The notes under the pieces are model-generated. The model had not been told where the DNA came from and ran no database searches. It saw nothing but the letters and a program-made list of their open reading frames with translations. From Acropora yongei (Eukaryota; Cnidaria; Anthozoa; Scleractinia; Acroporidae): a stretch of 12,500 bases of DNA. The translations under genes and the position numbers were made by a program. This document shows, piece by piece, positions 1-8,083 of this stretch. The stretch covers positions 3,590,342-3,602,841 of the forward strand of contig BLFN01000732.1 of the NCBI GenBank assembly GCA_014634225.1. Reading direction: 5' to 3'. Numbering within the stretch: position 1 is the stretch's first letter; the number at the start of each line of letters is the position of its first letter.

Positions 1-418
1 CTTTCGATCATTGGTAGCTTCACTTGCGTTTGTTTAGGTGACCCGCCTCCTTCGTGGCTCGCTTGCGTGACGATTTTGGTCTGAAGTTTCAACTTTTGTT
101 CATGCAGTTTCATCTCGAAGGTGTCTTCTGTTCTCGAGCCATTTGCGAAGCTTCCCCACTTCTTCGTCAGCTTTCATTACCTGAAGGTCAATCATAGTAT
201 ACCACGTACCTATGTAATCAAGATCTTCCTCTGCTTCTATCTTTAAGGCTTCCAACGCATGCTTTAACTCGTCCGCTGGAGATCTTGTAGATCTTAATGC
301 TCCTGTATGTCTTTCAATAGCTTCTACAGATCCTGACTGTAGCACTTGCTCCGGTCCTCGTTGCATGGATTTCTAGTTGCGTAAGTTTCGTTTGCAGTTT
401 TCCCTTTGCGTTCTCCAT
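1..418 (-). pseudogene. BEL/Pao-like LTR retrotransposon gag, N-terminal fragment, frameshifted
   Basis: Minus-strand coding relic in three successive frames. It begins at an ATG (418-416, MENAKGKLQ...), moves at about 368 into the frame that gives MQRGPEQVLQSG..., and moves near 130 into a third frame with EDTFEMKLHEQKLKLQ and, at the left edge, VKLPMIES. The middle part is rich in Glu, Lys and Leu and looks like a helical coiled coil (around KADEEVGKLRKWLE). A charged coiled-coil head followed by a K-L-P-x-(I/L)-x segment is the layout I associate with gag proteins of BEL/Pao retrotransposons in cnidarians; this comes from memory, not a search. Gag would form the particle that packages element RNA. 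Protease, reverse transcriptase and integrase would lie left of the window. At least two frameshifts make it non-functional. An unrelated coiled-coil gene is the main alternative. Confidence 0.6.
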
Positions 419-760
419 CTCCCTCGACGGCGTAGGTTTAAAATATAGAATTCAGGACTTAATTATACTCACAAACATGTAGATAGCGGTCCCGTGGGAG
501 GTGTCACGTTTGGAGAATGTCCAGTCTACTTCAGTGCTCTCCAGAGTTACCAAAATGATTTTAAGGTTTTTATTCTCACAGTCACAATTCAATCACCTCA
601 GGTATGACTCTCTGACACTCGCACTGTCACAAAAAAAACTGCCCGACTGCTACTCGATCCTATCCTTTAAGCGCTCACAGGAATTTCCGGTGATTGTTGG
701 TTTTATCTATTGGTTCAGCTTACATTCATCTCAAAATGGCCACCTCCTATTTGTCACGCA
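419..760 (-). mobile_element. Probable 5' LTR and leader of the BEL/Pao-like element
   Basis: This non-coding stretch lies directly upstream of the gag start. On the minus strand it could begin at TG (760-759, TGCGTGACAAATAGG), exactly where homology to the R2-like endonuclease of copy A stops. It contains an AATAAA at 574-569, as expected for an LTR polyadenylation signal. A possible LTR end is ...TACA at 478, giving about 283 bp. No convincing tRNA primer binding site follows, so that end is uncertain. The second LTR is outside the window, so identity between LTRs cannot be tested here. The 121-codon frame on the plus strand of this region has no recognisable protein character and I ignore it. 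Confidence 0.4.
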
Positions 761-1353
761 ATATGATAACAATACGTTTCCGACCAGCCGAGCCACGTGC
801 TACTACGAGGTCGGGCTTTCATATCCCTGTCGAGTGGGGATAGCCGGTTCACAGCTGATGGTATAGCCTTTCCGAGTAAACACCCGGTTGACCAGATCTA
901 CGAACTCATCGTGCTCGGCAATACATGAAGCATGAGTCCTAGGACACACCTGTAAGATGTGAGCCAAGGACTCCGTCCTGCCGCAGCAGTTGCAAGCTGT
1001 CAAGTCCTGGGGTCGGCCCCGAGTAGACCTTAACGCAGTGCCAATCAGGTTCCCTCGGACCTTAATGGCAGCAATGAATGAACTCGCGGTGTTTGGACCA
1101 CCCCCACTTCTCTCTGGATTTACCACCGGATTGATCGAACAGTGACATTTGGGGACCTGTGATGAGTGCACCAGGCCACGGCCATCCACCGTTTGGTGAA
1201 GCATCTCCGCCAGGGTCGCCTTCACATCACGAGATGAAGTCATCACACGACCATTGAGGCTAGTCTGGCGGGTCTGCAAGGCTTGGCCTGTGCTGGCTGA
1301 TACTGTACTTAACATTGCAGCAATCAGGATCCGGCTATGCATCCAAGCTACAG
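761..1353 (-). pseudogene. R2-like copy A: post-RT linker, CCHC motif and first half of endonuclease
   Basis: The frame opens just after the deletion junction (LIAAMLSTVS...) and runs to a stop at 803. It matches the copy B linker closely (QTSLNGRVM, VRGNLIGTALRS). The hallmark is C-x2-C-x7-H-x4-C (CNCCGRTESLAHILQVC) at about 994-944, the zinc-binding motif found before the restriction-like endonuclease of R2, NeSL and related elements. It is followed by an RTH...IAEHDEF segment and CEPAIPTRQG. A frameshift near 815 then moves into a frame with PDLVVARG and RIVIIL. PD is the first acidic part of the PD-(D/E)XK nuclease core that nicks the target DNA. The second part (DVT in copy B) is absent because the sequence changes at 760. 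Non-functional. Confidence 0.85.
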
Positions 1354-2060
1354 AGGTCCAAACCAGCCAGACACGTATCAATTACGGTGTTGAAAAGGTG
1401 GACACTCAGGGGATCTTCCCGCCTCACACCTCTGCCCAACTTGATGGGGTCGCTCCTTTGTGGGCCGATCCTTAGGGTAGTTACCGCGTTGCTGTACAGC
1501 CCGCAGATGTACCCCAAGAATGGCGGTGGTACTCCCAGACATGCAGCCGCCACCAAGATCGACTGGTGCGAGGCCAAGTCGAACGCCTTCTTCACATCCA
1601 CAAAGACCACATTCAGTTGCCTTAGGCTATCTTGGTGGTGCTTGAGAACCGCCAGGATAAACCATACCGAGTTGGCAATGCCATCGCCAGCGTGAAATGC
1701 CTTCTGGCGGGTATTGAATGGAAGGTGGATTTCCATTTGGTGTGCGAGAATCTGGTGAAAGCACCTCACTACGATGTCAGACATCGTGATGGGTTGGTAC
1801 TTCGCCGGATCCCCTGCATCCGCACAGTTGGGAAGCAGCACAGTCTGACGGCAGGTATCCAGTCAACAGCCATAGATTGAAGTGTCTCGATAGCTGAGAT
1901 GGCCTTCACTTCGGAGAGCTTTTCTGCTGTCCGGACCTGGCGTGCCATCCTTCATCTTCTTCAGGGCCCTCACAACATACTCAGATCTAATAGGATATAA
2001 CAACTCCCAGTGTGCCTCCCGGATAACACTGAGCGACTGAGAGTTGGGTACCGGTGGGGT
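1354..2060 (-). pseudogene. R2-like copy A: reverse transcriptase fragment lacking FADD
   Basis: Reverse transcriptase relic, corresponding to copy B from its PxVxxxRSLP segment to just beyond the B motif. The best frame (1841-1354) shows KYQPITMSDIVVRCFHQILA (fingers), QKAFHAGDG, the A motif FVDVKKAFD with its catalytic Asp at 1598-1596, the segment PPPFLGYICGLYSNAVTTLRIG, and GVRREDPLS at about 1430-1404, where R2-type enzymes usually have GVRQGDPLS. Upstream (2060-1842) the match to copy B continues only in shifting frames (KKMKDGTPG is recognisable). Translation leaves the family at about 1354 and joins the post-RT linker, so the palm is incomplete and the FADD active-site motif is missing. 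It cannot polymerise DNA. Confidence 0.85.
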
Positions 2061-3330
2061 CTAGTAGAGATCGTGCCAAAACGGCTCTTGGAGGGACAAG
2101 GGCAGAGAGGCTGGGGGCTCGCGTGAAGTTCCTGTGATGACTTCCTGCGAACAGCGTGTACGATCCATGTTGTAATGCCGCTGCACTCGGGCATATTGAG
2201 CCCTCCTCTTGGCACATGGCCCCTCAGGCATCCTCAGGGGAGCCCGGGCACGTTGGTTCTGCCCTACCTCAGTGTGAACGGGAAGCCAGGCCTCGTAGTT
2301 TGAATCTACAGCCTCTCTTACCCAGTCAGATAGTATGCCTGGCTGGATGTCCTCTAGCCGAAGCCTGTCCAAGTTGATCCCTGATTCCTCCACCACCCTT
2401 ATGAGATCAGCTGCCGAATCATGGGTGCACTCTTCCGAGCTCGCGTGTCGCGCTTCCGACCCTAAATAGGGTCCTTCAGATTCCAATGATGACGCTCTGA
2501 CTTGCCTTTTAGATCTGGTACTTAGATTCTTTAAAACTTCTTTATAGGCCGGTCTCTTCCTGACCCCTTTGATGGGTTTCGAGGGTCCTGTTGGGGAAGG
2601 CTTCAGCCAAATGTTGGTTGACATTCACCTTCGCCCTGGCTGCGAGCGCGTCAAAAGAACCATCTCATGTTCCCAATGCGCCTTCTTTCTCTCCTTTGGC
2701 ACGTTGTCGAGATGGTATTCCTCTGGGCACTCTACCGATATAATGAGAGCCTGCGTCTGGTTGCGAACCGCCGTAGGACACTGTGGTGGGCCCACATCGT
2801 CAGACGCTCCACCTTCCAATCTTTTGTCGCTTGGAGGGGCCACAGTGGCAGCTCCCTTCTTTCTCTTTCTTGAACTAGCAACAAGGAACAAACCTGACGG
2901 GATTGTTAGCTCTACCTGGGCTAGCTGAGCTTTAGCTTCCCCAGGTAACGCCCACGCACATTCCGTCAGGTGAAAACAAAGGTGGGGCTATGTAGCACTG
3001 TCAGAGACCACCTGCCAATGCAAGACCACCCCAACCATACGGTCAGCATAAGTCGATGCATCTCTTTTCAGCCAGAGTGGCACTGGCACCTTCGATTCCA
3101 TCAGCCCACGCATCTCTACCCTGTGACGGAGGGTGGTTGCCCCTAGTGTTACTGGACTGCCCCAAACTCGCGGGTGTGGAAATGCTGACATCTAACATTC
3201 TCCCCTCAGATCGTCAGGCACTAGATTGAGTGGCTTGGGGTGCCTTAGTGCGGAGAGACGGGAAGCATAAGGGAAACGGAGGCTGAAAGCCCGCGCACCC
3301 GGAACAGCCGACTGCCCAGTTTGGCTAGGG
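2061..3330 (-). pseudogene. R2-like copy A: N-terminal nucleic-acid-binding region, degenerate
   Basis: Three frame blocks align with the copy B N terminus. 3330-2988 holds the extension: the zinc knuckle seen in B is spoiled here (SPH-stop-GTPSHSI-stop-C), followed by FPHPRVWGSPVTLGATTLRHRVEM. 2891-2625 holds VASSRKRKK, then the place of the CCHH finger, where only the first Cys survives and the His ligands are lost, then CPEEYHLDNVPKERKKAHWEH, the start of the Myb-like domain. 2624-2061 continues with PIKGVRKRPAYKEVL, an acidic linker, EAVDSNYEAWLP, the basic CAKRRAQYARVQRHY segment and the pre-RT sequence ASLPLSLQEPFWHDLY. In R2 elements this region binds the target DNA. In-frame stops and frameshifts separate the blocks. 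Confidence 0.8.
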
Positions 3331-3886
3331 CAAGAAAGGGACACACCAGATTTCTCAAGTGCACCCAGGCCCCCCTTACCAAACAGATCTCCCTCTATTG
3401 GTTCACACTTTCCATGGCGCCAGCTGGCATCAGGCGTTCGCCCTGTACGGGTACCTGATGGTATTCAATCTCCTGCCTGTCTGTGGTAGAAGTCGTTGAA
3501 TGGCTTAATCGGGTCCAGCTCCCAAGCGGTGCCAGGGGACTAGAACCCTGCACCAGTGAATGCCCCCTATCACACAATGGGAACAACGTCGATGCTTCCC
3601 TGGGTACTGGGGACTCCCGCTACGACGAGGCACTCATTATGCTGACCTAGGCATGACTTCATGACCCGTCATACTGATTGACCCACCGTCCAGTGGCTTT
3701 CGCCGTATTTCCTAACTCCTCAGGGAGTTCCTTCAGGGAAGGTTTCGGCCACACGATAACTTTCCCCTTCCCCCTTGACTGCCACAATTTGCCTGGGCTT
3801 TTTGCTCCTTTTTTCTAAGGTGGTATGCGGAGAGCTTGAATGGTGCCAATCCTTCTCGATTGTTGGATGAAGCACATCGGAAACAT
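3331..3886 (-). other. Presumed 3' UTR of R2-like copy B and junction with copy A
   Basis: No coding match is found between the stop codon of copy B (3889-3887) and the first sequence alignable to the copy A 5' region. The most likely content is the copy B 3' UTR, which in R2 elements is the structured RNA bound by the reverse transcriptase to start target-primed reverse transcription. Two adjacent small inverted repeats lie at 3714-3729 (AACTCC/GGAGTT) and 3730-3742 (CCTTC/GAAGG). I see no poly(A), microsatellite or target-site duplication that fixes where B ends and A begins. Part of this stretch could be genomic DNA lying between two independent insertions. Confidence 0.45.
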
Positions 3887-4203
3887 TTACACGCCATCAT
3901 TCTGTCTGACTCTGTAAGCCAAGCGACGGAAGTGATTACAATCCAGCTTCCGCGCTCCAAGGTCACGAAACTAATCAGACCAAGGAACGCGCCGCTTACT
4001 CCCAGACTTCGTAGCCCAGGGGCTGATGTTATTGCCAATGAACCCCTCCAATTGAGCGCCACAGCCTAGAAAATCACCCCTCCTGGCCCGTAACGACCTC
4101 GGACCCACTCACGGATAGACGTAGTGTCATAGTAGTCGCACTTTCTGCCGTGAGACTGCGCTAAGTCAGCATTGTCGGCGACGGCCGTGACGTCCAAGAT
4201 GAA
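3887..4203 (-). pseudogene. R2-like copy B: C-terminal half of the restriction-like endonuclease
   Basis: One frame runs FILDVTAVADNADLAQSH, KCDYYDT, IREWV, then a single TAG at 4068-4066, and continues in the same frame with AVALNWRGSLAI, GLRSLGVSGAFLGLI. The DVT is the second acidic part of the PD-(D/E)XK core; the downstream KxxxYY, IxxW and NWRG segments fit the C-terminal domain of R2 endonucleases. Near 3945 a frameshift leads to NHFRRLAYRVRQNDGV and a TAA at 3889-3887, which I take as the original protein end. The upstream PD half is missing in this copy (deletion joined by the tandem repeat at 4195-4224), so the nuclease is dead. Confidence 0.8.
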
Positions 4204-4224
4204 TGAGTTCAAGATGAATGAGTC
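4195..4224. repeat. 15-bp tandem duplication at a deletion junction in copy B
   Basis: Two adjacent 15-bp units, CAAGATGAATGAGTT and CAAGATGAATGAGTC, differ only in the last base. They sit exactly where copy B loses about 60 endonuclease codons that copy A still has. This suggests the deletion and the duplication arose in one repair or slippage event. Confidence 0.85.
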
Positions 4225-4859
4225 CAAGGACATACCTGCAAGATATGAGCCAAGGACTTGGTCCTACCACAGCAGTCGCACACTGTCGAGGCCTGGGGTC
4301 AACCCCGAGAAGACCTTAGCGCAGTGCCAATAAGGTTCCCTCGTACCTTTAGGGCAGAAATAAACTAGCTCGCAGTGTTAGGAACACCGCCACTACTCAC
4401 CGGATTTACCCATCGATGGCATTCAGGGACCCGCGATGAGTGAACAAGCCCTCGGTCATCCACCGTGTGGTGAAGCATTGACGCCAGCGTCGCCTTCAGG
4501 CCGCGAGATGAAGACATGACGCGACCATTCAGGCTAGTCTGGTGAGTCCGCAAGGCCGAGCCGTCACTGGCTGATACTAACTTTAGCATTGCAGCAATCA
4601 CGGGATCTGGCGATTTGTCTAATCTAGAAAGGCATTTTGCCCTCATGAGCGGCACAACGTGCTCGTGGAGAGGGACGCCCAGCCCACCCTCAACCACTGG
4701 AGCGTGGAAGAAGGGGACTGGGGTGTCCTTCGGCAATTTCAGCCCGCACCGTCCGATCAAGTCATCTCAGGTACTTGGCCGATGAGGGAGAGAGAGCCAA
4801 CTGATGGTGACACTTAGGCAAGAGATGGTATGTAGTGATGTAAAGCCTCTGCTGCGGCT
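4225..4859 (-). pseudogene. R2-like copy B: post-RT linker and CCHC motif
   Basis: This continues the reverse transcriptase C-terminal region into the endonuclease. Just beyond the RT frame, QRLYITTYHLLPKCHHQLAL is readable near 4855-4790. After frameshifts the frame 4760-4365 gives GRCGLKLPKDTPVPFFHAPV, GGLGVPLHEHVVPLMRAK and QTSLNGRVMSSS, the last also present in copy A. Further on, VRGNLIGTAL leads to the zinc motif CDCCGRTKSLAHILQVC (C-x2-C-x7-H-x4-C) at 4280-4230. After it comes PWTHSS and a stop, where copy A continues with a further 60 or so codons. In R2-type proteins this part links RT and nuclease and helps hold the target DNA. Several stops and frame changes make it non-coding now. 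Confidence 0.8.
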
Positions 4860-5979
4860 TCAGGGGGCAGACGAAATACTCGCCAAACCATTCCTCAATA
4901 ACTGCCCCATATTTGCCTTAGTACGATGAGGTGACACATCCACCCCGAGGTAACGATAGACTTGGCTTACCGAGACTACTGGAACTGTCTCATTCACTAC
5001 GCGTAGAAAGGGCAGTGGATTAATTACCCATTTCTTCGCTTTGCTGTCAATGTCAAGGCAGAGGGACGCTGACTTCCCCTGAGGGCCCGAACTTATGGTC
5101 AAGCCACACAAGGAGAGTTGGAACTCCAGCTCTGAAGCCAGGGCCTGCAACCCGCGAGGGGTTGCTGCGAACAACGCAATGTCATCCGCAAATGCGCCAT
5201 GGTTGACCCTCAGATCGCCGACCTCGCATCCTAGGCTGGAATCCAAGCCGGCCAGGCACATATCAATCACGGCGTTGAATAAGTGAATGCTCAAAGGGTC
5301 GCCCTGCCTAACACCCCTGCCCAAACTGATAGGGCCGGTAGTCACCGCGTTGCTGTAGAGCTCGCGGATATACCCCAAGAATGGAGGTGGTAATCTCAGA
5401 CGGGCAGCCGCCACCAGAATAGACCGGTGAGAGACAGAGTCAAATGCCTTCTTCCACAAAGGCCACATTAAGTGGCCTCAGGTTATCTTGATGGTGTTTG
5501 ATAACCGCTTGGATGAACCAAACCGAGTCGGCAACGCCATCGCCAGGGCGAAACGCTTTCTGGCGGGTACTGAATGGAAGATGGATTTCCATTCGCTGTG
5601 CCAGGATCTGGTGAAAGCACCTCACCACGATGTCAGACATCTTTATTGGTCGTTACTTCGCTGGCTCCCCTGCCTCCGCACACTTGGGAAGCAGCACAGT
5701 CTGACCGCAGCGTAGACGACTAGGCAGGCACCCAGCCAACAGCCATAGATTGAAATGACCAGCCAGCTCGGCAGCCGAGATAGCCCTCACGTCCGAGAGC
5801 TTTCTGCCGTCCAGTCCTGGCGTGCCATCCTTCATCCTCTTAAGAGCCCCCACCACATCATCCACTGTTATAGGATGCATCAACTCCCAGTGCATCTCCC
5901 CAATAATGGGAAGCGACCGAGAGTCAGGAACTGAAGGGGTTTCGAAGAGATCACGCCAAAAAGGTTCTTGGACAGACAT
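4860..5979 (-). pseudogene. R2-like copy B: reverse transcriptase domain with FADD, frameshifted
   Basis: Three overlapping frames give a nearly complete RT. 5979-5653 shows the pre-RT part (SVQEPFWRDLFETPSVPDSR, MHWELMHPITVDDVV, GTPGLDGRKLSDV, HFNLWLLAGCLPSRLR, TVLLPK). 5640-5440 shows MSDIVVRCFHQILAQRMEIH and KAFRPGDG, ending in the A motif, where FV-D-VKKAFD is broken by a 5-bp deletion at about 5452-5455 that removes the catalytic Asp. 5468-4860 resumes with KKAFDSVSH, GVRQGDPLS, and the C motif FADD at 5192-5181, followed by the thumb segment (PVVSVSQVYRYLGVDVSP). The enzyme would copy element RNA at a nicked target. A 24-bp in-frame deletion near 5333 removes eight residues that copy A keeps after AVTT. 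Family assignment is firm; activity is lost. Confidence 0.92.
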
Positions 5980-6854
5980 TGGTAGAGAGGCTGGAGGCTC
6001 GCGCCAATTCCCTGCGATGATCTGCTGCGCACAGCGTGTACAATCCTTGTCGTAACACCGCTGCTCTCGGGCATACTGGGCCCTCCTTTTGGCGCGAGTC
6101 CCCTCAGCCGGGCACGTTGACTCTGCCCCGCCTCAGGGGGAGCGGGAAGCCAGGCCTCGTAGTTTGAATCTACAGCCTCCCTTAACCAATCAGATGGAAC
6201 GCCAGCCTCGATATCATCCAGTCGGAGTCCGTCCAAGTTGGTTCCCGATTCCACAACCACCTTTTTGAGATCGGCCGCCCAAGCACGGGTCCATTCTTCC
6301 GAGCTCACCTGATGGGCTTCCGACCCCCCTGAAGGCTCCTCAGATGGCAACGATGACGCGCCGTCCTGCGTTCTAGGGCTGGTAATCAAGTTCCTCAATA
6401 GTTCTTTGTAAGCCGGTCTCTTCCTGACCCCCTTGATGGCTTCGAGGGTCCTGTTGGGGAAGGCTTCAGCCAAACACTTATTGACATTCACCTTCCCCCC
6501 GGCAACCAGCAGGTCAATCTCTCGACGTGCTAGAAGAACCGTCTCTTCATGATCCCAGCACGCCTTCTTCCTCTCCTTCGGCACGTTCTGGAGATGGTAT
6601 TCTTCTGGGTGGGCACTCCGTTGATGGATTGAGAGCCCGCGGCGAGTCGCGAACTGTCGCAGACAATCCGAACACCGCGTGAGACTCACTTTGTCAGACG
6701 CTCCACCCTCTGATCGATTGTTGCTTGCGGAGGCCACAGGGGCAGCCTCCTCATCAATAATAGTAGTACTTGCAACAAGGTAGTGGAAACTCGACAGGGT
6801 TGTTAGCCCCGCCGAGCCTAGTCGAGCTTTAGCTTCTCCAGGTAACGCTTCCAC
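5880..6854 (-). pseudogene. R2-like copy B: CCHH zinc finger, Myb-like domain and pre-RT linker
   Basis: Longest open frame of the element (324 codons; the first codon shown is arbitrary because coding continues upstream). Residues 61-82 form a CCHH finger, C-x2-C-x12-H-x4-H (CSDC...H....H, 6674-6609), followed by PEEYH, a common sequel in R2 proteins. Residues 97-151 (6566-6402) form a Myb-like helix-turn-helix: KKACWDHEETVLLARREI, NVNKCLAEAFPNRTLEAIKG, KRPAYKELL. In R2 these two domains bind the target site. Then come an acidic Ser-rich linker, EAVDSNYEAWLP and, near residue 245, a frameshift after SQRARLRG. The last part of this frame is out of phase, and the correct reading passes into the frame beginning near 6075 (KRRAQYARE...). 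Copy A preserves the unshifted reading here. Confidence 0.9.
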
Positions 6855-7362
6855 GCGCTCCTTCAGGTGACAGCAAAGACGGGCTATGCATACTATCGGA
6901 GACAGCCCACCAAAGCCGCATCGGCCCTGGAATAACCAGGGTCAAACGTGGCAATCATTCACCAGCCACTCTGGCTCATTTCTTCCATCAGCCACCATCT
7001 CCAACCTCTGGCAGAGGGTGTTTGCCCCAATTGTTTCTGCACCGCCCCAGATCTGCGGGTGTGGCAAAATGCTGATAACAAATCCGCCAACCGAGACCGC
7101 CAGGCACTGGATTGAGTGGCCTGGGGTGCCACAGTGCGGGCAGACAGCGAACAGAGAGAGACGTTGGCCAAGACCGACGCCCTCAGAGTCACCGAATGCC
7201 CAGGCTGACGGCCAACATAGAGAGCTCAGGTCAAAGACCCAAGAACTCAGCAGTTCTAAGCAATTAATGTGTATCCTCAGGAAGCCATCTTCCTCCTGTT
7301 GATAAACCTTGGCAATGAACCCCCATCCTCGCCAAGAAGTATTGGTTAGTTTTTTTTGTTAA
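6855..7362 (-). pseudogene. R2-like copy B: N-terminal extension with CCHC-like knuckle
   Basis: Upstream of the CCHH-finger frame, the minus strand gives an open stretch between a TAA near 7362 and a stop near 6945. It contains CPHCGTPGHSIQC (C-x2-C-x4-H-x3-C) at about 7140-7102, then FVISILPHPQIWGGAETIG and VNDCHV. Copy A has matching protein-level sequence (GTPSHSI, FPHPRVWGSPVTLG), so this was probably coding DNA and not 5' UTR. After the stop, IVCIARLCCHLKERVEALPGEAKARLG bridges to the next frame, again matching copy A. R2 proteins of some lineages carry extra N-terminal fingers, which would fit. No clear ATG is visible. The portion upstream of about 7205 (FIAKVYQQ, RIHINCLELL) has no match in copy A and may be chance. 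Confidence 0.6.
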
Positions 7363-7654
7363 GTCTTAATACAGCACAAAACTATTTACTCAAAAAATTA
7401 TCACACACATCCGCCAAACTTTGCTTGTGGGGAGTCCTAGCCCTTCACTTCTGTTCAATCTACACTTGGTCAAACTAAACTAAAAAATATGTAAAAGTGA
7501 TTTGCAATAGCCTCCTGCCTGATGTAGGGGTTGCAGTACTATATTTCAAGCAGAGTTTACCAATGTTCAAAAGAAGGTTTAATAATTTGTTTTTTTCTGC
7601 TAATTCCAATGACCAAATCAACTGCTAGATCTGCATCACTTGTTTAAAGAAGGT
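7363..7654. other. AT-rich intergenic stretch, no feature seen
   Basis: This lies between the upstream end of R2-like copy B and the end of the next relic. It is AT-rich, with short T runs (for example at 7350-7358 and 7588-7596). I find no convincing coding frame, no RNA gene and no repeat. No target-site duplication for copy B could be found here. Confidence 0.5.
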
Positions 7655-8083
7655 CTAGATGTTGCACGGGATGACAAGTAAGACTTCTGGAAGAGAGTCT
7701 CTGCATAGCAGATCTACCCAGACCATCATCATGGCTTCAACTAGTATACTTTGCCACTGTCCTCCTTCTAAACAATCTGCGCTCATAAGAACTAAATTAT
7801 CAACATAATTGGCAACATGGTGTTCCCAGAAAGGCCTGCCAACGTGTTCCTTGTTCCTTAATGTAATGTCCCCATGTCTTGGGATGCTCCCTCTTTTGGT
7901 TGGTCTTCTGGTGGGTTCAGGGTTCCTTGCTGAGGGAATCACTTTCTTGATGAAGGATACATTACTGGACAACGTTGCCCCTCCTCCCACAAGTGTGAAA
8001 CGTACCCTTATTTTTGAGGACACTCCAGGGTCTTTGGGTTGAACAGAAGGGATAGTTTCAATTTTTTGTAAGCAGCTTTGCAT
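7655..8083 (-). pseudogene. Unrecognised coding relic, likely C-terminal part of the 7655-9425 gene
   Basis: Open minus-strand frame of 142 codons ending in TAG. I do not recognise a named domain. The second half looks protein-like: DITLRNKEHVGRPFWEHHVA, YVDNLVLMSADCLEGG, SILVEAMMMVWVDLLC, DSLPEVLLV, with an alternation of charged and hydrophobic residues suggesting helices. The first half has a basic Pro/Arg segment (NPEPTRRPTKRGS). From memory, the R-N-K-x5-FWxxH pattern and the ending near LPEVL recur at the C terminus of large uncharacterised proteins predicted in many copies in cnidarian genomes. I could not check this. It lies downstream of, and on the same strand as, the SAP-like fragment at 8525-9131, so both may belong to one damaged gene. 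It could instead be a spurious frame. Confidence 0.4.

Larger units (their letters stand above)
761..3330 (-). mobile_element. R2-like non-LTR retrotransposon, copy A, internally deleted
   Basis: Older and more damaged of two R2-like copies. Read on the minus strand it carries in order: an N-terminal extension, a ruined CCHH finger, a Myb-like segment, the reverse transcriptase up to just past the QGDPLS-type motif, an internal deletion, the post-RT linker, a CCHC motif and the first half of a restriction-like endonuclease. Compared with copy B it lacks about 600 bp (B positions about 4635-5240), including FADD. The left end stops abruptly at about 761, within the endonuclease, next to the presumed BEL LTR. 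The right boundary near 3330 is where alignment with the 5' part of copy B becomes weak and is approximate. Confidence 0.85.
3331..7362 (-). mobile_element. R2-like non-LTR retrotransposon, copy B, nearly full-length but mutated
   Basis: More complete copy, about 4 kb. The minus-strand layout is: N-terminal extension with a CCHC-like knuckle, CCHH finger, Myb-like domain, RT with FADD, CCHC motif, C-terminal restriction-like endonuclease, a stop at 3889-3887, then a presumed 3' UTR. This single-ORF layout is that of the R2 group (R2, NeSL and relatives). Finger plus Myb followed by RT favours R2 itself. R2 elements normally insert in 28S rDNA, and I see no rDNA sequence around this copy. Damage includes several frameshifts, a 5-bp deletion in the RT A motif, a 24-bp in-frame deletion near 5333, and loss of about 60 codons between the CCHC motif and the DVT motif. 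Both element ends are approximate. Confidence 0.88.

Noticed and set aside
501..866. 121-codon plus-strand open frame
   Set aside because: It overlaps the presumed LTR and the antisense of the copy A endonuclease, and its translation has no family-like pattern.
3500..3600. Possible tRNA-derived SINE head on the minus strand (GGTTCTAGTCC resembles a B box)
   Set aside because: No A box at the right distance, no cloverleaf, and the T-stem does not pair cleanly.
7242..7257. Perfect short palindrome AGAACT-CAGC-AGTTCT
   Set aside because: A six-base stem in a 12.5-kb window is expected by chance, and nothing around it gives it a role.
6886..7302. 138-codon plus-strand open frame
   Set aside because: It is antisense to the N-terminal extension of R2-like copy B, where the minus strand gives the conserved zinc knuckle shared with copy A.
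7210..7362. Reading FIAKVYQQ...RIHINCLELL as a second reverse transcriptase or similar domain upstream of copy B
   Set aside because: The resemblance is short, there is no match in copy A and no catalytic motif follows.
7809..8042. 77-codon plus-strand frame
   Set aside because: It is antisense to the more protein-like minus-strand frame at 7655-8083.
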